Positions 17,975-25,035 of a DNA stretch of 58,768 nucleotides are shown one piece after another. Source of the stretch: Flavobacterium macacae (GTDB lineage Bacteria > Bacteroidota > Bacteroidia > Flavobacteriales > Flavobacteriaceae). A program made the position numbers and the translations under genes. Where the stretch lies: assembly GCF_003865365.1 (NCBI RefSeq), contig NZ_RQVR01000017.1:1-58768 (forward strand). Direction: 5' to 3'. Numbering within the stretch: position 1 is the first letter of the stretch; every line of letters begins with the position of its first letter. The notes under the pieces are model-generated. The model was not told the origin of the DNA, searched no databases, and saw nothing but the letters and a program-made list of their open reading frames with translations.

Positions 17975-18306
17975 ATGAAAAAAATCATTGCAATTGCATT
18001 TTATTTCTTGCTTTAGGAGCAAATGCGCAAGACAAAAAAATCACAAAACCTCAAGTCGTTGAAGCTTCTTGTGGACAATGCAATTTTGGGATGAAGGACA
18101 AAAAAGGATGTAATTTGGCTGTGAAAATCGACGGAAAAAATTATTTTGTTGACGGAACAAATATTGACGATCACGGAGATTCTCACGGAAAAGATGGATT
18201 TTGTTCTGTAATCAGAAAAGCAGAAGTAACTGGCGAAGTGAAAAATAACCGTTTTGTGGCGCGTACTTTTAAATTAGTGCCAGAGAAAGAATTGCCAAAA
18301 AAATAA
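17975..18306 (+). pseudogene. Frameshifted small secreted protein (DUF6370-like)
   Basis: The ATG at 17975 opens MKKIIAIAF and then stops after 13 codons. The following frame, from 18001 to the stop at 18306, reads on without a start as LFLALGANAQDKK, then ASCGQCNFGM and the rest. Joining the two frames by adding one T to the TTTT run at 17999-18002 gives a perfect signal peptide ending ANAQ, followed by a domain of about 85 residues with cysteines in CGQC, GCNL and GFCS. The segments FVDGTNIDDHGDSHG and KNNRFVARTFKL are intact. I recall such proteins as DUF6370, but this is not verified. The lesion may be real or a homopolymer error. It lies 3 bp after purT. Confidence 0.72.
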
Positions 18307-18379
18307 ATCCATAAGCCACCTGTCATAAACCTCATTTAACTGGCGGAGGAATTAGAGATGAATCTGATGTTGCATTTGA

Positions 18380-18408
18380 AAAAACCGCAACAGCGTTGCA
18401 TTTTTTGT
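18380..18408 (+). terminator. Hairpin terminator after the DUF6370-like gene
   Basis: The short stem GCAAC / GTTGC has a 3-nt loop, an A-run before it and ATTTTTTG after it. It is weak but correctly placed. Confidence 0.5.
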
Positions 18409-18486
18409 TTTGTAAAACATTTTCAACCTACAGCTTTACAATAAGTGAAAAAACTTTACTTTTACACAAAATATAACAATCAAAAT

Positions 18487-19002
18487 ATGACGACAAATTT
18501 CAAAAACATCACTGCTAAAACATTCATGCTTTTAGCATTTGTATCTTTCGGTTTTCTTGCTTCTTGTTCAAATGACAGCAATCCAGAAGCAGTAGCTGAA
18601 AAATTCTTAAACCACGTAAACAAAGGTGAGTTTAAAGAAGCAAAAGAATATTGCGATGAGCAGACGGCACAGATGATCGGAATGATGGAAGGAATGGTTG
18701 CTGGAAAAGAAAACGAAATGAAAAAATCTGATGCTAAAGTTGAAATTATTTCTTCTGAAGTAAAAGACGACAAAGCAACCGTAAAATACAAAATCACAAG
18801 CTCAAAAGAACCAGTTGGAGTAGAACAACCACTGCAATTGGTTAAAGTAGAAGGAAAATGGAAAGTAACTATTGATAAAGAAAATGCGAACAAAGAAGGA
18901 GGCGCACAAGATGCTGAAACTGATATGGAAGAAGCAGATACTTTAGGAATGCCAGTTGATACTTTGCAAACTTCAGTAGATACTGTTGTTGCACCGAAAT
19001 AA
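18487..19002 (+). CDS. DUF4878-like lipoprotein
   Basis: This predicted lipoprotein has about 171 residues. The signal peptide ends in the lipobox FLASC. The domain after it (PEAVAEKFLNHVNKGEF, EAKEYCDEQT, then VKYKITSSKE and KVEGKWKVTIDKE) resembles the NTF2-like DUF4878 fold of small extracytoplasmic proteins. The C-terminal 40 residues are acidic and low in complexity. I place the start at ATG 18487 (MTTNFKNI), since the longer GTG-initiated frame from 18445 adds residues unlike a signal peptide. Function is unknown. Confidence 0.75.
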   Translation: MTTNFKNITAKTFMLLAFVSFGFLASCSNDSNPEAVAEKFLNHVNKGEFKEAKEYCDEQTAQMIGMMEGMVAGKENEMKKSDAKVEIISSEVKDDKATVKYKITSSKEPVGVEQPLQLVKVEGKWKVTIDKENANKEGGAQDAETDMEEADTLGMPVDTLQTSVDTVVAPK

Positions 19003-19038
19003 TCAATTTTAAAACACAACCTGAAAAGCATTACTGAA

Positions 19039-19707
19039 ATGAAGAAAATACTCTTTTATTTGGTAATGCTTTTTCTTTTGGCTTTTATTTCATACAAAGC
19101 TTTTTTTTATTTCGATCGAAAATCAGAACAAACTGAAATTATTAAAAACAGAAAGATTACACGGCTTTCAGCAAGAGAAATTGCCCAAATCCAAGAAGGC
19201 GATTTTATTCTCAGAAGAGGTTTTGGATTCTTTAGCGATTACATTTCCAAAGAATTAAATGACAGCCTGATCGATGTCACCCATGCCGGAATTATTACCA
19301 AAAGGAATGATTCTATATTTGTGATTCATTCGCTTTCTTCAGATGTTACTGAAATTGACGGATTGCAGATCCAGCCTTTAAAAGATTTTTTAAAATATTC
19401 TTATCCTCAAAAAATCATCGTTACCCGGCTTAAAAGCAACGATTCCTTAATAGGAAATAAGATTACCGATTTAGCGAAAATGTATTTGGAAAAACATACT
19501 CCGTTTGACCACAAAGGAAATTATGAGGACGATAGCGAACTTTTTTGTACCGAAATGATCTGGAAAATTTTGGAAAAAGATTTAAAAAGCGTTAAAATCC
19601 CAACAGAACCCGAACCTAGAAAAAAATTCTTCTATTCGATGTCGCCCATGTATGACACGACGTACTTTGATATTAAGGTAAATCAATATAAAATCAAGAA
19701 TAAATAG
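19039..19707 (+). CDS. YiiX/YebB-like permuted papain-fold cysteine hydrolase
   Basis: This 222-residue protein has an N-terminal signal anchor (about residues 4-25) and then a domain like the YiiX/YebB branch of the NlpC/P60 superfamily. EGDFILRRGFGFFSDYI is the typical opening strand, VTHAGII carries the predicted catalytic histidine, and ELFCTEMIW carries the predicted catalytic cysteine. That His-before-Cys order is the circularly permuted arrangement. Such enzymes are thought to hydrolyse amide or ester bonds in lipids or peptides; the substrate here is unknown. It follows the lipoprotein by 36 bp and precedes fabD by 32 bp on the same strand. Confidence 0.75.
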   Translation: MKKILFYLVMLFLLAFISYKAFFYFDRKSEQTEIIKNRKITRLSAREIAQIQEGDFILRRGFGFFSDYISKELNDSLIDVTHAGIITKRNDSIFVIHSLSSDVTEIDGLQIQPLKDFLKYSYPQKIIVTRLKSNDSLIGNKITDLAKMYLEKHTPFDHKGNYEDDSELFCTEMIWKILEKDLKSVKIPTEPEPRKKFFYSMSPMYDTTYFDIKVNQYKIKNK

Positions 19708-19739
19708 TATTTTTGTCATCACAATTTAAACGATTTAAA

Positions 19740-20615
19740 ATGAAAGCATACGTATTTCCAGGTCAAGGCGCACAATTCACAGGAATGGGAAAAGACCTTT
19801 ACGAAAACTCAGAATTAGCAAAAGAATTATTCGAAAAAGCCAATGAAATCTTGGGTTTTAGAATCACCGATATCATGTTTGAAGGAACTGCAGAAGAATT
19901 AAAAGAAACAAAGGTTACGCAACCTGCTGTTTTCTTGCATTCTGTAATTCTTGCGAAAACTTTAGGCGAAAGCTTTCAGCCAGAAATGGTTGCTGGGCAT
20001 TCACTTGGAGAATTTTCAGCCTTGGTTGCCAACGGAGCTTTATCCTTTGAAGACGGTTTAAAATTGGTTTCTCAAAGAGCAATTGCCATGCAAAAAGCTT
20101 GCGAAATCAAACCATCGACAATGGCTGCCGTTTTAGGATTGGAAGATAAAATCGTCGAAGATGTCTGCGCATCTATTGACGGAGTTGTGGTGGCCGCAAA
20201 TTACAACTGCCCAGGACAATTGGTGATTTCTGGAGAAACTTCAGCAGTGGAACAAGCATGCGAAGCAATGAAAGCGGCGGGCGCCAAACGTGCCTTGCTT
20301 CTGCCTGTTGGCGGTGCTTTCCACTCGCCAATGATGGAACCCGCAAGAGAAGAATTAGCTCAAGCAATTGAAAATACTACTTTTTCAACGCCAATTTGCC
20401 CAGTGTATCAAAATGTTACTGCAAGTGCAGTTTCTAGCGCTGACGAAATCAAGAAAAACTTAATCATCCAATTGACAGCACCAGTAAAATGGACACAGTC
20501 CGTACAACAAATGATTGCTGACGGAGCGACTTCGTTTACTGAAGTCGGTCCAGGAAAAGTATTGGTTGGATTGGTAAATAAAATTGATAAAAGTGCAGCA
20601 ACTTTTTCTGCATAA
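19740..20615 (+). CDS. fabD: Malonyl-CoA:ACP transacylase
   Basis: This 291-residue enzyme loads malonyl groups onto acyl carrier protein for fatty acid synthesis. VFPGQGAQFTGMG at the N-terminus, the nucleophile elbow GHSLGEFSA (S88), QRAIAMQKAC, the catalytic histidine in GGAFHSPMM and the closing FTEVGPGKVLVGL are textbook FabD. The ATG at 19740 starts the conserved MKAYVFPGQG. A 27-bp upstream extension to 19713 is not conserved-looking. A terminator lies just after the stop. Confidence 0.95.
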   Translation: MKAYVFPGQGAQFTGMGKDLYENSELAKELFEKANEILGFRITDIMFEGTAEELKETKVTQPAVFLHSVILAKTLGESFQPEMVAGHSLGEFSALVANGALSFEDGLKLVSQRAIAMQKACEIKPSTMAAVLGLEDKIVEDVCASIDGVVVAANYNCPGQLVISGETSAVEQACEAMKAAGAKRALLLPVGGAFHSPMMEPAREELAQAIENTTFSTPICPVYQNVTASAVSSADEIKKNLIIQLTAPVKWTQSVQQMIADGATSFTEVGPGKVLVGLVNKIDKSAATFSA

Positions 20616-20631
20616 TTTTATTTTCAGATAT

Positions 20632-20666
20632 AAAAAAATCCCAAGTTAATGCTTGGGATTTTTTAT
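20632..20666. terminator. Bidirectional terminator between fabD and galE
   Basis: The stem AATCCCAAG / CTTGGGATT has a 6-nt loop, an A-run on the left and a T-run on the right. It serves the convergent fabD and galE genes. Confidence 0.8.
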
Positions 20667-20685
20667 TAAAACATATTTCATAGGT

Positions 20686-21699
20686 TTAGCTTCTGATCTT
20701 TTTCTCCCATTCCCAAGCTGATTTTACCGCCTCATCTAAAGTTGATTCCGCTTTCCAACCTAACACAGAATTTGCTTTTTCAGTATCTGCAAAAGCCTCA
20801 ACGACATCACCTTCTCTTCTATCCACTACTTTATAAGCCAATTTTTGACCGCTTACTTTTTCAAAAGACTTGATGACTTCTAAAACGGTACTTCCGGTTC
20901 CGGTTCCAATATTAAAAGTTTCAACTTTAGTTTCATTTTTAGAATCGATCAGTCTTTTTAAAGCTACTACGTGCGCTTTAGCCAGGTCAACTACGTGAAT
21001 GTAATCGCGAATGCAAGTACCGTCAGAAGTCGGATAATCAGAACCAAAAACCGACAACTCTTTTCTTAAACCAATTCCGGTTTGCGTAATAAATGGAACT
21101 AGGTTTTGAGGCACCCCAATTGGCAATTCTCCAATTTCTGCTGAAGGATGCGCTCCAATTGGATTAAAATAGCGTAATAAAATCGCATTGATATTTGAAA
21201 CTTTTGCCACATCTTGGATAATTTCTTCGCCAATTTGCTTTGTATTTCCATACGGCGAAATAGCTGCTTGAATCGAAGCATTTTCTGTAATAGGCATTTT
21301 TTCGGCTTGACCATAAACGGTACAGGAAGAACTGAAAATAAAATTAGATCTGTCTTTTTGCTGTAGCTGCTGCAGAATATAAACCAACGCATTGATGTTA
21401 TTTTCATAATAAAGCAACGGATTTTCAACGCTTTCCCCTACCGCTTTGGAAGCCGCAAAATGAACTATTCCAGAAATATCAGTATGCTTTTTAAAAAAAT
21501 CTTGAACAGCATTTTTTTCTCTTAAATCTAATTTTTCAAAAATGGGCTGTTTGCCAGAAATAGCGACAATCCCTTTTAAAACATCTTCTGATGAGTTCGA
21601 AAGATTATCTACAATCACAACTTCAAAACCTTCATTTTGTAATTCAACAACGGTATGAGAACCAATAAAACCTAAACCTCCAGTTACTACTATTTTCAT
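20686..21699 (-). CDS. galE: UDP-glucose 4-epimerase
   Basis: This 337-residue short-chain dehydrogenase/reductase interconverts UDP-glucose and UDP-galactose (or the N-acetyl forms). The NAD-binding TGGLGFIGSHTVVEL is at the N-terminus. The active-site Ser and Tyr-Lys lie in FSSSCTVYGQ and SPYGNTKQIGEE. The family segments SDGTCIRDYIHVVDLA and NIGTGTGSTVLEVI follow. The start is ATG 21699 (MKIVVTGG); a longer frame to 21729 runs into a terminator stem. It is downstream of a DegT-type aminotransferase on the same strand, but a strong hairpin separates them. Confidence 0.92.
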   Translation of the reverse strand: MKIVVTGGLGFIGSHTVVELQNEGFEVVIVDNLSNSSEDVLKGIVAISGKQPIFEKLDLREKNAVQDFFKKHTDISGIVHFAASKAVGESVENPLLYYENNINALVYILQQLQQKDRSNFIFSSSCTVYGQAEKMPITENASIQAAISPYGNTKQIGEEIIQDVAKVSNINAILLRYFNPIGAHPSAEIGELPIGVPQNLVPFITQTGIGLRKELSVFGSDYPTSDGTCIRDYIHVVDLAKAHVVALKRLIDSKNETKVETFNIGTGTGSTVLEVIKSFEKVSGQKLAYKVVDRREGDVVEAFADTEKANSVLGWKAESTLDEAVKSAWEWEKKIRS

Positions 21700-21712
21700 C
21701 TTCTTATAATTT

Positions 21713-21763
21713 AAAAACCACCAACGCACGAATATAATTTTTATTCGTGAATTGGTGGCTTTT
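21713..21763 (-). terminator. Strong hairpin between the DegT aminotransferase and galE
   Basis: On the minus strand CCACCAATTCACGAATA pairs with TATTCGTGCGTTGGTGG (15 of 17 pairs) and is followed by a T-run. It ends only 14 nt before the galE ATG, so galE needs read-through or its own start within this interval. Confidence 0.8.
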
Positions 21764-21776
21764 TATTTTTGATCAA

Positions 21777-22907
21777 TTATTTTAAAAACTCTAAAATCGA
21801 ATCGGTAATAAATTGAATCTGTTCGTCATCTAATTCTGTATGCATCGGCAATGAAATCACTTCTTTTACTAATTGATTTGTCACCGGAAAATCTTCTTCT
21901 TTGTAACGGGAATCCAAATAGGCTTTCTGGCTGTGCAACGGAATTGGGTAATAAATCGCACACGGAATTCCTTTGTCTAACAAATGCTGCATCAAACCGT
22001 CACGGTCTGCGTCTACAATTCTCAAAGTATATTGGTGAAAAACATGGGAATCTCTTTCGCCTGCGATATAAGGCGTCACGATATTTTTGTGGTTTGCCAA
22101 AGCTTGGCTGTATTTTTGAGCTGCCAATTGGCGCGCCGCATTGTATTCGTCTAATTTTGGCAACTTTGCGTTTAAAACCGCCGCTTGAATACTATCCAAA
22201 CGAGAATTTACGCCCACAACATCATGGTGGTAACGCACGTACATTCCATGGTTCACGATACCGCGAAGTTTGTGCGCCAAATCATCATCGTTAGTAAAAA
22301 TTGCGCCGCCATCGCCATAGCATCCTAAATTTTTAGAAGGAAAAAACGAAGTCGAAGCCACATGGCCCATCACTCCCGCTTTCTTTTTCTTACCGTCAAA
22401 ATATTTATAGTCGGCTCCAATTGCTTGTGCATTATCTTCAATTACATATAAATTATGCTCAGTAGCCAATTGCATAATCGCTTCCATATTGGCCGCTTGA
22501 CCGAACAAATGAACCGGAACAATCGCTTTGGTTTTTGGCGTAATTGCTTTTTTAATCGCTTCCACAGAAATATTAAAAGTATCCATTTCCACATCCACTA
22601 AAACCGGAGTCAATTGCAGCAAAGCAATGACCTCAACAGTGGCAGCAAATGTAAAATCAGCAGTAATTACTTCGTCGCCAGGTTTTAAATCCAGCGCCAT
22701 CATGGCAATTTGCAAAGCGTCAGTTCCGTTTGCACACGGAATTACGTGTTTGGCACCCAAATACTCTTCTAAACTTTTTTGGAATTTGTGAACTTCCGGG
22801 CCGTTAATGTAGGTGTTCGTATCCAAAACCTCTTGAATCGAATTATTAACCGCCTCTTTTATATTTTCATATTGACCTTTTAAGTCAACCATTTGAATTT
22901 TTTTCAT
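21777..22907 (-). CDS. DegT/DnrJ/EryC1/StrS family sugar aminotransferase
   Basis: This 376-residue PLP-dependent enzyme aminates keto-sugar nucleotides, probably for surface polysaccharide synthesis. Hallmarks are ANGTDALQIAMMAL, GDEVITADFTFAAT, VHLFGQAANMEAI, the aspartate region VIEDNAQAIGA, the PLP-lysine motif SFFPSKNLGCYGDGG and NSRLDSIQAAVL. It precedes galE, which also acts on nucleotide sugars. The exact sugar (for instance a WlbE- or VioA-type substrate) cannot be told from sequence. A good -33/-7 promoter lies 23 bp upstream. Confidence 0.88.
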   Translation of the reverse strand: MKKIQMVDLKGQYENIKEAVNNSIQEVLDTNTYINGPEVHKFQKSLEEYLGAKHVIPCANGTDALQIAMMALDLKPGDEVITADFTFAATVEVIALLQLTPVLVDVEMDTFNISVEAIKKAITPKTKAIVPVHLFGQAANMEAIMQLATEHNLYVIEDNAQAIGADYKYFDGKKKKAGVMGHVASTSFFPSKNLGCYGDGGAIFTNDDDLAHKLRGIVNHGMYVRYHHDVVGVNSRLDSIQAAVLNAKLPKLDEYNAARQLAAQKYSQALANHKNIVTPYIAGERDSHVFHQYTLRIVDADRDGLMQHLLDKGIPCAIYYPIPLHSQKAYLDSRYKEEDFPVTNQLVKEVISLPMHTELDDEQIQFITDSILEFLK

Positions 22908-22929
22908 CTAAATTTAAATTTAAAACACG

Positions 22930-22957
22930 CAAAATTACTAAATTAAACGTTGGTCAA
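22930..22957 (-). promoter_or_regulatory. Promoter of the DegT aminotransferase
   Basis: On the minus strand TTG (22957-22955) and TAATTTTG (22937-22930) are 17 nt apart, fitting the Bacteroidota -33/-7 promoter. The leader would be about 18 nt. Confidence 0.6.
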
Positions 22958-23008
22958 GCAATGTTATTATTACAAACTAACGTAATTTAGCAATTCAAAA
23001 TAAGTCCT

Positions 23009-24241
23009 ATGTCTTTTCTCTATAATTTATTAGTAATTGCCACCAGTTATCTTTTAAAAATTGTTGCCCTTTTTAATCCGAAAATGAAACTTTTTGTAGA
23101 CGGAAGAAAGAATGTTTTTAAAATTTTAAGCCATAAAATCCAGCCAAAAGACAAAACGATTTGGTTTCATTCAGCATCGCTGGGCGAGTTTGAGCAAGGA
23201 CTTCCGGTAATGGAAAAAATTAGAATTTTATATCCTGAGCATAAAATTGTCTTGACTTTTTTTTCGCCTTCGGGATATGAAGTTAGAAAAAACTCAACCG
23301 CTGCAGATGTGATTGTTTATCTGCCATTGGATACAAAAAACAACGCCAAAGAATTTTTGAAATTGGTGCATCCTGAAATGGTTTTTTTCATAAAATATGA
23401 GTTTTGGCCGAATTATTTGAACGAATTAAAGCAAGGAAACATTCCTACCTATTTATTTTCAGGAATTTTCAGGAAAGACCAAGTTTTCTTTAAATGGTAT
23501 GGCGGATTTTACAGAAACGCACTGACGGCTTTTAAAATGTTTTTTGTCCAAAACGAAAGTTCCAAATTACTTTTAAATCAAATTGGTTTTCAAAATGTAA
23601 AAGTCAATGGTGACACCCGTTTTGACCGCGTTGCAAAAATTTTAGAAAGAGATAATTCTTTAGATTTCATAGAAGAATTCAAAGACAATAAGCTGACAGT
23701 CGTGGCCGGAAGCACTTGGCCAAAAGACGAAAGTAATTTGGTTGATTTCATCAATTCTAATGCTTTTGGGGTGAAGTTTATAGTGGCTCCGCACAATGTA
23801 AAAGCGGATCAAATTGAAGATTTAAAGAAAAGCATTTCTAAAAAAGTAATTCTTTTTTCAGAAATTCAACATAAAAACCTCTCCGAATATGACGTTTTCA
23901 TCATTGACACCATCGGAATCTTGACCAAAATCTACAGTTATGCCGACATTGCTTATGTGGGCGGCGGCTTTGGAACTTCGGGATTGCACAACATTTTAGA
24001 ACCTGCCACTTTTGGGATACCGATTGTAATCGGTCCTAATTTTAAAAAATTTTCTGAGGCCGTTGCTTTGGTAAATATGGGCGGTTGTATTTCAGTAAAA
24101 TCCAAAAAAGAACTGGAAGAAACGTTGGCTTTTTTAATCCAAAATGACGACGAACGTTTTGAAAAAGGCCATATTTCAAAGACGTTTGTAGAAATGAATA
24201 AAAATGCAACGGATGTTATCTTAAAGAACCTAGCTTCCTAA
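23009..24241 (+). CDS. waaA: 3-deoxy-D-manno-octulosonic acid (Kdo) transferase
   Basis: This 410-residue glycosyltransferase attaches Kdo to lipid A precursor at the inner face of the cytoplasmic membrane. The N-terminal 20 or so residues form a membrane anchor. WFHSASLGEFEQGLPVMEKI carries the glutamate that acts as catalytic base in WaaA. The segments FVQNESSKLLL, VVAGSTWPKDE and VGGGFGTSGLHNILEPA follow the family pattern in order. Whether it adds one or two Kdo residues is not visible. It is followed by a GNAT gene after 28 bp on the same strand. Confidence 0.9.
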   Translation: MSFLYNLLVIATSYLLKIVALFNPKMKLFVDGRKNVFKILSHKIQPKDKTIWFHSASLGEFEQGLPVMEKIRILYPEHKIVLTFFSPSGYEVRKNSTAADVIVYLPLDTKNNAKEFLKLVHPEMVFFIKYEFWPNYLNELKQGNIPTYLFSGIFRKDQVFFKWYGGFYRNALTAFKMFFVQNESSKLLLNQIGFQNVKVNGDTRFDRVAKILERDNSLDFIEEFKDNKLTVVAGSTWPKDESNLVDFINSNAFGVKFIVAPHNVKADQIEDLKKSISKKVILFSEIQHKNLSEYDVFIIDTIGILTKIYSYADIAYVGGGFGTSGLHNILEPATFGIPIVIGPNFKKFSEAVALVNMGGCISVKSKKELEETLAFLIQNDDERFEKGHISKTFVEMNKNATDVILKNLAS

Positions 24242-24269
24242 ATCCAAGGGAATTACAACTAAAAATATT

Positions 24270-24713
24270 ATGACACAATTCAAACCTTTACAAACTTCAG
24301 ATATCGAGACCATTGTCGCCATGATGCAGGAATTTTATGCGATTGACAGTTATCCGATGGATGTCGCTGTTTCAAAAGCGCTGTTTTTAGAATTTCTTGA
24401 AAAACCGCATTTGGGAAAATCGTGGCTGATTTATGACGAGGGAGAAATTGTGGGCTACATCATCTTGACTTTCGTTTTTAGTTTTGAATACAAAGGAACG
24501 ATTGCTTTTTTAGACGAACTGTATCTTTCTGAAAAAGCACGCGGCAAAGGCATCGGAAAAAAGGCGTTGGATTTTATTCACGAAGAAGCCCTTTCGCTTT
24601 CTTTAAAGATCATTTATTTGGAAGTGGAAGGTCACAATGAAGCTGCCCAAAACTTATATCTTTCTAAAAATTTTGTGGTTCATAATAGAAATTTGATGAA
24701 ATTAAAAGTTTAA
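24270..24713 (+). CDS. GNAT family N-acetyltransferase
   Basis: This 147-residue single-domain GNAT protein transfers an acetyl group from acetyl-CoA. Motif A, the pyrophosphate-binding loop, is seen in LSEKARGKGIGKKAL. The preceding strand (IAFLDELYL) and the closing IIYLEVEGHNEAAQNLYLS fit motif B. The acceptor is unknown; small amines, peptides or antibiotics are all possible. It lies 28 bp after waaA and is likely co-transcribed. Confidence 0.82.
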   Translation: MTQFKPLQTSDIETIVAMMQEFYAIDSYPMDVAVSKALFLEFLEKPHLGKSWLIYDEGEIVGYIILTFVFSFEYKGTIAFLDELYLSEKARGKGIGKKALDFIHEEALSLSLKIIYLEVEGHNEAAQNLYLSKNFVVHNRNLMKLKV

Positions 24714-25035
24714 TTTTTTATACTAAAATTTAGAATTCGGTTAAATTTTCAAGAGGCTTTTCACCTAATTAGATTCTGTTTGTGTTGTCGATAAAGGTTG
24801 GGACTGAACTTTCCAAAAGTTAAATGGCTACTTAAATAGCCCCGATTGAAGGGGAAATCCTTTTGTGGCGTTTTTTTTTGCCACAAAAGATTGTATCGAA
24901 AAGCGGGAACTTCTACAACTGAAAATTCCTCAACTTTGGCTTCAAAAACTTTTAAAAATTATTGAATCGTTAAATTATTGAGGTTTTTGGTCAAAAATTG
25001 TAACTTGCGACCACTATAAACTTCAACAAAATAAT
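24714..25035. other. Intergenic region holding element copy D
   Basis: This 322-bp gap contains no supportable gene. It holds the structured element copy D (24835-24909). A weak -7-like TAACTTGC lies near 25000 upstream of the S46 peptidase. Confidence 0.6.
24835..24909 (+). repeat. Dispersed structured element, copy D
   Basis: It opens aaatagccccgattgaagg and closes tcgaaaagcgggaa. The interior stem is CTTTTGTGGC / GCCACAAAAG, perfect over 10 bp with a poly-T loop. The outer CCCG and CGGG pair. Ends agree with copies A, B, C and E, while the stem sequence differs. Confidence 0.8.

Noticed and set aside
18480..19031. 183-codon antisense frame over the DUF4878-like lipoprotein
   Set aside because: Ser/Phe-rich shadow of a real lipoprotein gene with signal peptide and lipobox on the other strand.
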